NCBI RefSeq assembly: GCF_034190915.1
Contig: NW_026947631.1
Coordinates: 372,001-436,000, forward strand
Direction of reading: 5' to 3'
Origin: Cavia porcellus
Lineage: Eukaryota > Chordata > Mammalia > Rodentia > Caviidae
Length of the DNA stretch: 64,000 nt
Every line of letters begins with the position of its first letter. Within the stretch, counting starts at the first letter, position 1. Positions 1 to 10,408 of this stretch are shown here, piece after piece. Under the pieces are notes generated by a model that saw only the letters and a list, made by a program, of their open reading frames with translations, had not been told where the DNA came from and made no database searches. The position numbers were made by a program, and so were the translations under genes.

Positions 1-5
1 TTTTC

Positions 6-21
6 TCACTCCTACTAGTGA
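6..21. other. Short inverted repeat around the ACTAGT palindrome (example monomer)
   Basis: TCACT at 6-10 and AGTGA at 17-21 are reverse complements separated by six bases, and the loop side overlaps the self-complementary hexamer ACTAGT (14-19, a SpeI site). The arrangement is kept in most monomers. Frequent variants that break it include G at 15, which turns ACTAGT into AGTAGT. A 5-bp stem is weak alone; its interest lies in the number of phased copies. No function is shown by sequence. Confidence 0.7.
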
Positions 22-35
22 ATGTAATGTAACAC

Positions 36-48
36 ACACCCATACAAT
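36..48 (+). promoter_or_regulatory. Rap1-like 13-mer in the monomer (example; repeated in most units)
   Basis: Bases 36-48 read ACACCCATACAAT. The published Saccharomyces cerevisiae Rap1 site is close to ACACCCATACATT, so 12 of 13 positions agree, with A replacing a pyrimidine at position 12. Common variants upstream (ACAAACCC, ACGCACCC) keep the ACCCATACA core and still fit the degenerate consensus there, while C at offset 48 also fits. Variants at offset 45 (CATAAA, CATAGA) spoil it. Whether this organism has a Rap1-type DNA-binding protein is unknown; chance similarity in a C-rich CA-rich repeat is plausible. Confidence 0.25.
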
Positions 49-60
49 GCGCACCACCCC

Positions 61-76
61 GTGATGTTTTTCTCAC
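61..76. other. Second dyad sharing the TCAC arm across the monomer junction
   Basis: GTGA at 61-64 can pair with TCAC at 73-76, enclosing eight mostly T residues. The same TCAC arm also pairs with AGTGA at 17-21 of its own monomer, so two alternative hairpins compete for one arm in every unit. Stems are only 4-5 bp, so this is a described pattern, not evidence of structure in the cell. Confidence 0.5.
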
Positions 77-1608
77 TCCTACTAGTTAATGTAATGTAAC
101 ACACACCCATACAATGCGCACCACCCCGTGATGATTTTCTCACTCCTACTAGTGAATGTAATGTAACACACACCCATACAATGCGCACCACCCCATGATG
201 ATTTTTTCACTCCTACTAGTGAATGTAATGTAACACACACCCATACAATGCGCACCACCCCGTGATGTTTTTCTCACTCCTACTAGTGAATCTAATGTAA
301 CACAAACCCATACAATGCGCACCACCCCGTGATGTTTTTCTCACTCCTACTAGTGAATGTAATGTAACACACACCCATACAATGCGCACCACCCCGTGAT
401 GTTTTTCTCACTCCTACTAGTGAATCTAATGTAACACAAACCCATACAATGTGCACCACCCCGTGATGTTTTTCTCACTCCTACTAGTGAATCTAATGTA
501 ACACACACCCATACAATGCGCACCACCCCGTGATGTTTTTCTCACTCCTACTAGTGAATGTAATGTAACACGCACCCATACAATGCGCACCACCGCGTGA
601 TGTTTTTCTCACTCCTACTAGTGAATGTAATGTAACACACACCCATACAATGCGCACCACCCCGTGATGTTTTTGTCACTCCTACTAGTGAATGTAATGT
701 AACACACACCCATACAATGCGCACCACCCCGTGATGTTTTTCTCACTGCTAGTAGTGAATGTAGTGTAACACACACCCATACAATGCGCACCACCCCGTG
801 ATGTTTTTCTCACTCCAACTAGTGAATGTAATGTAACACACACCCATACAATGCGCACTACCCTGTGATGATTTTCTCACTCCTACTAGTGAATCTAATG
901 TAACACACACCCATACAATGCGCACCACCCCGTGATGTTTTTCTCACTCCTACTAGTGAATGTAATGTAACACACACCCATACAATGCGCACCACACCGT
1001 GATGTTTTTCTCACTCCTACTAGTGAATGTAGTGTAACACACACCCATACAATGCGCACCACCCCGTGATGTTTTTCTCACTCCTACTAGTGAATCTAAT
1101 GTAACACACACCCATACAATGCGCACCACCCCGTGATATTTTTCTCACTCCTACTAGTGAATGTAATGTAACAAACACCCATACAATGCGCACCACCCCG
1201 TGATGTTTTTCTCACTCCTACTAGTGAATGTAATGTAACACACACCCATACAATGCGCACCACCCCATGATGTTTTTCTCACTCCTACTAGTGAATGTAA
1301 TGTAACACACACCCATACAATGCGCACCACCCCGTGATGATTTTCTCACTCCTACTAGTGAATCTAATGTAACAAACACCCATACAATGCGCACCACCCC
1401 GTGATGTTTTTCTCACTCCTACTAGTGAATGTAATGTGACACACACCCATACAATGCGCACCACCCCGTGATGTTTTTCTCACTCCTACTAGTGAATGTA
1501 ATGTAACACACACCCATACAGTGCGCACCACCCCGTGATGTTTTTCTCACTCCTACTAGTGAATCTAATGTAACACACACCCATACAATGCGCACCACCC
1601 CGTGATGT

Positions 1609-1674
1609 TTTTCTCACTGCTACTATGAATGTAATGTAACACACACCCATACAATGCGCACCACCCCGTGATGA
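1609..1674. repeat. 66-bp monomer variant lacking one base in the ACTAGT palindrome
   Basis: ACTAGTGAAT is shortened to ACTATGAAT, removing one base, the palindrome and the minus-strand TAG stop. The same variant recurs near 2,826, 5,100, 7,103, 9,376, 10,578, 15,060, 20,550, 28,650, 34,068, 42,168, 48,658, 53,210, 56,493, 58,703, 61,517 and 63,728, usually between a monomer with C at offset 24 and one beginning after GTGATGA. Recurrence in fixed context shows it is copied with its neighbours. Confidence 0.9.
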
Positions 1675-1808
1675 TTTTCTCACTCCTACTAGTGAATCTA
1701 ATGTAACAAACACCCATACAATGCGCACCACCGCGTGATGTTTTTCTCACTCCTAGTAGTGAATCTAATGTAACACACACCCATACAATGCGCACCACTC
1801 AGTGATGT

Positions 1809-1873
1809 TTTTCTCACTGCTACTAGTGAATGTAATGTAACACACCCATACAATGCGCACCACCCCGTGATAT
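1809..1873. repeat. 65-bp monomer variant missing one CA dinucleotide
   Basis: The run AACACACACCC loses two bases to AACACACCC, giving a 65-bp unit. It is almost always linked to GCTACT at offset 11 (G for C), and is usually followed by GTGATAT. The linked haplotype recurs in many higher-order copies (for example 2,209-2,273). A 2-bp contraction of a CA tract is typical replication slippage, later spread by block duplication. Confidence 0.9.
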
Positions 1874-2074
1874 TTTTCTCACTCCTACTAGTGAATGTAA
1901 TGTAACAAACACCCATACAATGCGCACCACCCCGTGATGTTTTTCTCACCCCTACTAGTGAATGTAATGTAACACACACCCATACAATGCGCACCACCCC
2001 GTGATGTTTTTCTCACTCCTACTAGTGAATGTAATGTAACACACACCCATACAATGCGCACCACCCCGTGATGT

Positions 2075-2273
2075 TTTCCTCACTCGTACTAGTGAATGTA
2101 ATGTAACACACACCCATAAAATGCGCACCACCGCGTGATGTTTTTCTCACTCCTAGTAGTGAATCTAATGTAACACACACCCATACAATGCGCACCACTC
2201 AGTGATGTTTTTCTCACTGCTACTAGTGAATGTAATGTAACACACCCATAGAATGCGCACCACCCCGTGATAT
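2075..2273. repeat. Three-monomer marker module (67+67+65 bp)
   Basis: Three distinctive monomers follow each other. The first (2,075-2,141) has TTTCCTCACTCGTAC at its start, then CATAAAATG and CCGCGTG. The second (2,142-2,208) has AGTAGT, C at offset 24 and CACTCAGTG. The third (2,209-2,273) is the 65-bp unit with GCTACT and CATAGAATG. Full or slightly altered copies begin near 5,550, 6,352, 9,827, 12,703, 17,252 and 31,909; versions with a more ordinary second monomer begin near 20,801, 24,214, 28,901, 34,319, 37,732 and 42,419. It is a convenient marker of higher-order copy number. Confidence 0.85.
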
Positions 2274-5200
2274 TTTTCTCACTCCTACTAGTGAATGTAA
2301 TGTAACACATACCCATACAATGCGCACCACCCCGTGATGTTTTTCTCACTCCTACTAGTGAGTGTAATGTAACACACACCCATAGAACGCGCACCACCCC
2401 GTGATGTTTTTCTCACTCCTACTAGTGAATCTAATGTAACACACACCCATACAACGCGCACCACCCCGTGATGTTTTTCTCACTCCTACTAGTGAATGTA
2501 ATGTAACACACACCCATACAACGCGCACCACCCCGTGATGATTTTCTCATTCCTACTAGTGAATGTAATGTAACACACACCCATACAACGCGCACCACCC
2601 CGTGATGTTTTTCTCACTCCTACTAGTGAATCTAATGTAACACACACCCATACAACGCGCACCACCCCGTGATGTTTTTCTCACTCCTACTAGTGAATGT
2701 AATGTAACACACACCCATACAACGCGCACCACCCCGTGATGTTTTTCTCACTCCTACTAGTGAATCTAATGTAACACACACCCATACAATGCGCACCACC
2801 CCGTGATGTTTTTCTCACTCCTACTATGAATGTAATGTAACACACACCCATACAATGCGCACCACCCCGTGATGATTTTCTCACTCCTACTAGTGAATCT
2901 AATGTAACAAACACCCATACAATGCGCACCACCCCGTGATGTTTTTCTCACTCCTACTAGTGAATGTAATGTAACACACACCCATACAATGCGCACCACC
3001 CCGTGATGTTTTTCTCACTCCTACTAGTGAATGTAATGTAACACACACCCATACAATGCGCACCACCCCGTGATGTTTTCCTCATTCGTACTAGTGAATG
3101 TAATGTAACACACACCCATAAAATACGCACCACCGCGTGATGTTTTTCTCACTCCTAGTAGTGAATCTAATGTAACACACACCCATAAAATGCGCACCAC
3201 CCCGTGATGTTTTTCTCACTCCTACTAGTGAATGTAATGTAACACACACCCATACAATGCGCACCACCCCGTGATGTTTTTCTCACTCCTACTAGTGAAT
3301 GTAATGTAACAACACCCATACAATGCGCACCACCCCGTGATGATTTTCTCACTCCTACTAGTGAATGTAATGTAACACACACCCATACAATGCGCACCAC
3401 CCCGTGATGTTTTTCTCACTCCTACTAGTGAATGTAATGTAACACACACCCATACAATGCGCACCACCCCGTGATGTTTTTCTCACTCCTACTAGTGAAT
3501 CTAATGTAACACAAACCCATACAATGCGCACCACCCCGTGATGTTTTTCTCACTCCTACTAGTGAATGTAATGTAACACACACCCATACAATGCGCACCA
3601 CCCCGTGATGTTTTTCTCACTCCTACTAGTGAATCTAATGTAACACAAACCCATACAATGTGCACCACCCCGTGATGTTTTTCTCACTCCTACTAGTGAA
3701 TCTAATGTAACACACACCCATACAATGCGCACCACCCCGTGATGTTTTTCTCACTCCTACTAGTGAATGTAATGTAACACGCACCCATACAATGCGCAAC
3801 ACCCCGTGATGTTTTTCTCACTCCTACTAGTGAATGTAATGTAACACACACCCATACAATGCGCACCACCCCGTGATGTTTTTGTCACTCCTACTAGTGA
3901 ATGTAATGTAACACACACCCATACAATGCGCACCACCCCGTGATGTTTTTCTCACTGCTAGTAGTGAATGTAGTGTAACACACACCCATACAATGCGCAC
4001 CACCCCGTGATGTTTTTCTCACTCCAACTAGTGAATGTAATGTAACACACACCCATACAATGCGCACTACCCTGTGATGATTTTCTCACTCCTACTAGTG
4101 AATCTAATGTAACACACACCCATACAATGCGCACCACCCCGTGATGTTTTTCTCACTCCTACTAGTGAATGTAATGTAACACACACCCATACAATGTGCT
4201 CCACCCCGTGATGTTTTTCTCACTCCTACTAGTGAATGTAATGTAACACACACCCATACAATGCGCACCACACCGTGATGTTTTTCTCACTCCTACTAGT
4301 GAATGTAATGTAACACACACCCATACAATGCGCACCACCCCGTGATGTTTTTCTCACTCCTACTAGTGAATCTAATGTAACACACACCCATACAATGCGC
4401 ACCACCGCGTGATGATTTTCTCACTCCTACTAGTGAATCTAATGTAACAAACACCCATACAATGCGCACCACCCCGTGATGTTTTTCTCACTCCTACTAG
4501 TGAATGTAATGTAACACACACCCATACAATGCGCACCACCCCGTGATGTTTTTCTCACTCCTACTAGTGAATGTAATGTAACACACACCCATACAATGCG
4601 CACCACCCCGTGATGATTTTCTCACTCCTACTAGTGAATCTAATGTAACAAACACCCATACAATGCGCACCACCGCGTGATGTTTTTCTCACTCCTAGTA
4701 GTGAATCTAATGTAACACACACCCATACAATGCGCACCACTCAGTGATGTTTTTCTCACTGCTACTAGTGAATGTAATGTAACACACCCATACAATGCGC
4801 ACCACCCCGTGATATTTTTCTCACTCCTACTAGTGAATGTAATGTAACAAACACCCATACAATGCGCACCACCCCGTGATGTTTTTCTCACTCCTACTAG
4901 TGAATGTAATGTGACACACACCCATACAATGCGCACCACCCCGTGATGTTTTTCTCACTCCTACTAGTGAATGTAATGTAACACACACCCATACAGTGCG
5001 CACCACCCCGTGATGTTTTTCTCACTCCTACTAGTGAATCTAATGTAACACACACCCATACAATGCGCACCACCCCGTGATGTTTTTCTCACTGCTACTA
5101 TGAATGTAATGTAACACACACCCATACAATGCGCACCACCCCGTGATGATTTTCTCACTCCTACTAGTGAATCTAATGTAACAAACACCCATACAATGCG

Positions 5201-5329
5201 CACCACCGCGTGATGTTTTTCTCACTCCTAGTAGTGAATCTAATGTAACACACACCCATACAATGCGCACCACTCAGTGATGTTTTTCTCACTGCTACTA
5301 GTGAATGTAATGTAACACACCCATACAAT

Positions 5330-6131
5330 GCGCACCACCCCGTGATATTTTTCTCACTCCTACTAGTGAATGTAATGTAACAAACACCCATACAATGCGC
5401 ACCACCCCGTGATGTTTTTCTCACTCCTACTAGTGAATGTAATGTAACACACACCCATACAATGCGCACCACCCCGTGATGTTTTTCTCACTCCTACTAG
5501 TGAATGTAATGTAACACACACCCATACAATGCGCACCACCCCGTGATGTTTTCCTCACTCGTACTAGTGAATGTAATGTAACACACACCCATAAAATGCG
5601 CACCACCGCGTGATGTTTTTCTCACTCCTAGTAGTGAATCTAATGTAACACACACCCATACAATGCGCACCACTCAGTGATGTTTTTCTCACTGCTACTA
5701 GTGAATGTAATGTAACACACCCATAGAATGCGCACCACCCCGTGATATTTTTCTCACTCCTACTAGTGAATGTAATGTAACACACACCCATACAATGCGC
5801 ACCACCCCGTGATGTTTTTCTCACTCCTACTAGTGAGTGTAATGTAACACACACCCATAGAACGCGCACCACCCCGTGATGTTTTTCTCACTCCTACTAG
5901 TGAATCTAATGTAACACACACCCATACAACGCGCACCACCCCGTGATGTTTTTCTCACTCCTACTAGTGAATGTAATGTAACACACACCCATACAACGCG
6001 CACCACCCCGTGATGATTTTCTCATTCCTACTAGTGAATGTAATGTAACACACACCCATACAACGCGCACCACCCCGTGATGTTTTTCTCACTCCTACTA
6101 GTGAATCTAATGTAACACACACCCATACAAC
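5330..6131. repeat. 802-bp truncated unit, tandemly followed by its full-length relative
   Basis: Matches 6,132-6,933 at an offset of 802 bp (12 monomers less 2 bp), starting just after a T/C difference at 5,329/6,131. It is also the start of a 3,475-bp unit relative to 1,855. The simplest reading is unequal exchange between misaligned 3,475-bp units, leaving a 12-monomer remnant. Position 6,132 is therefore a junction for both the 802-bp and 4,277-bp periods. Confidence 0.75.
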
Positions 6132-9100
6132 GCGCACCACCCCGTGATATTTTTCTCACTCCTACTAGTGAATGTAATGTAACAAACACCCATACAATGC
6201 GCACCACCCCGTGATGTTTTTCTCACCCCTACTAGTGAATGTAATGTAACACACACCCATACAATGCGCACCACCCCGTGATGTTTTTCTCACTCCTACT
6301 AGTGAATGTAATGTAACACACACCCATACAATGCGCACCACCCCGTGATGTTTTCCTCACTCGTACTAGTGAATGTAATGTAACACACACCCATAAAATG
6401 CGCACCACCGCGTGATGTTTTTCTCACTCCTAGTAGTGAATCTAATGTAACACACACCCATACAATGCGCACCACTCAGTGATGTTTTTCTCACTGCTAC
6501 TAGTGAATGTAATGTAACACACCCATAGAATGCGCACCACCCCGTGATATTTTTCTCACTCCTACTAGTGAATGTAATGTAACACACACCCATACAATGC
6601 GCACCACCCCGTGATGTTTTTCTCACTCCTACTAGTGAGTGTAATGTAACACACACCCATAGAACGCGCACCACCCCGTGATGTTTTTCTCACTCCTACT
6701 AGTGAATCTAATGTAACACACACCCATACAACGCGCACCACCCCGTGATGTTTTTCTCACTCCTACTAGTGAATGTAATGTAACACACACCCATACAACG
6801 CGCACCACCCCGTGATGATTTTCTCATTCCTACTAGTGAATGTAATGTAACACACACCCATACAACGCGCACCACCCCGTGATGTTTTTCTCACTCCTAC
6901 TAGTGAATCTAATGTAACACACACCCATACAACGCGCACCACCCCGTGATGTTTTTCTCACTCCTACTAGTGAATGTAATGTAACACACACCCATACAAC
7001 GCGCACCACCCCGTGATGTTTTTCTCACTCCTACTAGTGAATCTAATGTAACACACACCCATACAATGCGCACCACCCCGTGATGTTTTTCTCACTCCTA
7101 CTATGAATGTAATGTAACACACACCCATACAATGCGCACCACCCCGTGATGATTTTCTCACTCCTACTAGTGAATCTAATGTAACAAACACCCATACAAT
7201 GCGCACCACCCCGTGATGTTTTTCTCACTCCTACTAGTGAATGTAATGTAACACACACCCATACAATGCGCACCACCCCGTGATGTTTTTCTCACTCCTA
7301 CTAGTGAATGTAATGTAACACACACCCATACAATGCGCACCACCCCGTGATGTTTTCCTCATTCGTACTAGTGAATGTAATGTAACACACACCCATAAAA
7401 TACGCACCACCGCGTGATGTTTTTCTCACTCCTAGTAGTGAATCTAATGTAACACACACCCATAAAATGCGCACCACCCCGTGATGTTTTTCTCACTCCT
7501 ACTAGTGAATGTAATGTAACACACACCCATACAATGCGCACCACCCCGTGATGTTTTTCTCACTCCTACTAGTGAATGTAATGTAACAACACCCATACAA
7601 TGCGCACCACCCCGTGATGATTTTCTCACTCCTACTAGTGAATGTAATGTAACACACACCCATACAATGCGCACCACCCCGTGATGTTTTTCTCACTCCT
7701 ACTAGTGAATGTAATGTAACACACACCCATACAATGCGCACCACCCCGTGATGTTTTTCTCACTCCTACTAGTGAATCTAATGTAACACAAACCCATACA
7801 ATGCGCACCACCCCGTGATGTTTTTCTCACTCCTACTAGTGAATGTAATGTAACACACACCCATACAATGCGCACCACCCCGTGATGTTTTTCTCACTCC
7901 TACTAGTGAATCTAATGTAACACAAACCCATACAATGTGCACCACCCCGTGATGTTTTTCTCACTCCTACTAGTGAATCTAATGTAACACACACCCATAC
8001 AATGCGCACCACCCCGTGATGTTTTTCTCACTCCTACTAGTGAATGTAATGTAACACGCACCCATACAATGCGCACCACCCCGTGATGTTTTTCTCACTC
8101 CTACTAGTGAATGTAATGTAACACACACCCATACAATGCGCACCACCCCGTGATGTTTTTGTCACTCCTACTAGTGAATGTAATGTAACACACACCCATA
8201 CAATACGCACCACCCCGTGATGTTTTTCTCACTGCTAGTAGTGAATGTAGTGTAACACACACCCATACAATGCGCACCACCCCGTGATGTTTTTCTCACT
8301 CCAACTAGTGAATGTAATGTAACACACACCCATACAATGCGCACTACCCTGTGATGATTTTCTCACTCCTACTAGTGAATCTAATGTAACACACACCCAT
8401 ACAATGCGCACCACCCCGTGATGTTTTTCTCACTCCTACTAGTGAATGTAATGTAACACACACCCATACAATGTGCTCCACCCCGTGATGTTTTTCTCAC
8501 TCCTACTAGTGAATGTAATGTAACACACACCCATACAATGCGCACCACACCGTGATGTTTTTCTCACTCCTACTAGTGAATGTAATGTAACACACACCCA
8601 TACAATGCGCACCACCCCGTGATGTTTTTCTCACTCCTACTAGTGAATCTAATGTAACACACACCCATACAATGCGCACCACCGCGTGATGATTTTCTCA
8701 CTCCTACTAGTGAATCTAATGTAACAAACACCCATACAATGCGCACCACACCGTGATGTTTTTCTCACTCCTACTAGTGAATGTAATGTAACACACACCC
8801 ATACAATGCGCACCACCCCGTGATGTTTTTCTCACTCCTACTAGTGAATGTAATGTAACACACACCCATACAATGCGCACCACCCCGTGATGATTTTCTC
8901 ACTCCTACTAGTGAATCTAATGTAACAAACACCCATACAATGCGCACCACCGCGTGATGTTTTTCTCACTCCTAGTAGTGAATCTAATGTAACACACACC
9001 CATACAATGCGCACCACTCAGTGATGTTTTTCTCACTGCTACTAGTGAATGTAATGTAACACACCCATACAATGCGCACCACCCCGTGATATTTTTCTCA

Positions 9101-10408
9101 CTCCTACTAGTGAATGTAATGTAACAAACACCCATACAATGCGCACCACCCCGTGATGTTTTTCTCACTCCTACTAGTGAATGTAATGTGACACACACCC
9201 ATACAATGCGCACCACCCCGTGATGTTTTTCTCACTCCTACTAGTGAATGTAATGTAACACACACCCATACAGTGCGCACCACCCCGTGATGTTTTTCTC
9301 ACTCCTACTAGTGAATCTAATGTAACACACACCCATACAATGCGCACCACCCCGTGATGTTTTTCTCACTGCTACTATGAATGTAATGTAACACACACCC
9401 ATACAATGCGCACCACCCCGTGATGATTTTCTCACTCCTACTAGTGAATCTAATGTAACAAACACCCATACAATGCGCACCACCGCGTGATGTTTTTCTC
9501 ACTCCTAGTAGTGAATCTAATGTAACACACACCCATACAATGCGCACCACTCAGTGATGTTTTTCTCACTGCTACTAGTGAATGTAATGTAACACACCCA
9601 TACAATGCGCACCACCCCGTGATATTTTTCTCACTCCTACTAGTGAATGTAATGTAACAAACACCCATACAATGCGCACCACCCCGTGATGTTTTTCTCA
9701 CTCCTACTAGTGAATGTAATGTAACACACACCCATACAATGCGCACCACCCCGTGATGTTTTTCTCACTCCTACTAGTGAATGTAATGTAACACACACCC
9801 ATACAATGCGCACCACCCCGTGATGTTTTCCTCACTCGTACTAGTGAATGTAATGTAACACACACCCATAAAATGCGCACCACCGCGTGATGTTTTTCTC
9901 ACTCCTAGTAGTGAATCTAATGTAACACACACCCATACAATGCGTACCACTCAGTGATGTTTTTCTCACTGCTACTAGTGAATGTAATGTAACACACCCA
10001 TAGAATGCGCACCACCCCGTGATATTTTTCTCACTCCTACTAGTGAATGTAATGTAACACACACCCATACAATGCGCACCACCCCGTGATGTTTTTCTCA
10101 CTCCTACTAGTGAGTGTAATGTAACACACACCCATAGAACGCGCACCACCCCGTGATGTTTTTCTCACTCCTACTAGTGAATCTAATGTAACACACACCC
10201 ATACAACGCGCACCACCCCGTGATGTTTTTCTCACTCCTACTAGTGAATGTAATGTAACACACACCCATACAACGCGCACCACCCCGTGATGATTTTCTC
10301 ATTCCTACTAGTGAATGTAATGTAACACACACCCATACAACGCGCACCACCCCGTGATGTTTTTCTCACTCCTACTAGTGAATCTAATGTAACACACACC
10401 CATACAAC
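6132..10408. repeat. 4,277-bp higher-order repeat, copy 2
   Basis: Second copy of the preceding block, directly abutting it. Private differences include CAATACGC near 8,211, CACACCGTG near 8,747 and GCGTACC near 9,943, so the copies are not perfect clones. Beyond 10,409 similarity to earlier sequence continues at offset 3,475 until about 12.3 kb. Confidence 0.85.
6618..7019. repeat. Run of six CpG-rich monomers
   Basis: Six consecutive monomers read AACGCGCACC where most of the array reads AATGCGCACC, adding a CpG at offset 48-49. The first also has GAGTGTAATG and CATAGAAC. Comparable runs occur near 2.34-2.74, 5.82-6.15, 10.1-10.5, 14.6-15.0, 17.5-17.9, 29.2-29.6, 32.2-32.6, 42.7-43.1, 45.7-46.1, 49.4, 52.0-52.3, 54.5-55.0, 57.6-57.8, 60.1-60.4 and 62.6-62.8 kb. 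Either this is the less decayed ancestral state or a distinct subfamily. Confidence 0.85.

Larger units (their letters stand above)
1..67 (+). repeat. Reference monomer of the 67-bp satellite
   Basis: First complete unit, used here as the coordinate frame (offsets 1-67). Landmarks: T-run at 1-4 (five T counting offset 67 of the unit before); TCACT at 6-10; palindrome ACTAGT at 14-19; tandem AATGT pair at 21-30; CA-rich stretch 31-40; CCCATACAATGCGC 39-52; CACCACCCC 52-60; GTGATG 61-66. Two CpGs lie at 50-51 and 60-61. The plus strand is strongly C-biased (about 21 C to 9 G). Frequent alternative bases are C at 24, A at 66, A at 67, G at 15, G at 11, A or G at 45, C at 48 and G at 56. Confidence 0.97.
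1..1854. repeat. Leading satellite segment, related to about 3.2-4.5 kb
   Basis: Ordinary monomers, opening with runs of the commonest form. Shared rare variants (ACAAACCC at 301 and 3,510; ACGCACCC near 571 and 3,780) give an offset of 3,209 bp to the segment at 3.4-4.5 kb. That is about four monomers less than the 3,475-bp offset found further on, so a four-monomer indel separates the two. From about 1,365 the offset becomes 3,475. Its left boundary lies outside the window. Confidence 0.7.
1855..6131. repeat. 4,277-bp higher-order repeat, copy 1
   Basis: Matches 6,132-10,408 at a constant offset of 4,277 bp (about 64 monomers). The match starts after a T/C mismatch at 1,854/6,131 and is lost near 10,426. 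Diagnostic shared variants include CTCACCCC at 1,949/6,226 and AACAACACCC near 3,310/7,587. A few copy-specific changes exist, such as ACATACCC near 2,308. Internally it is a 3,475-bp unit followed by an 802-bp start of the next unit. Confidence 0.85.
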
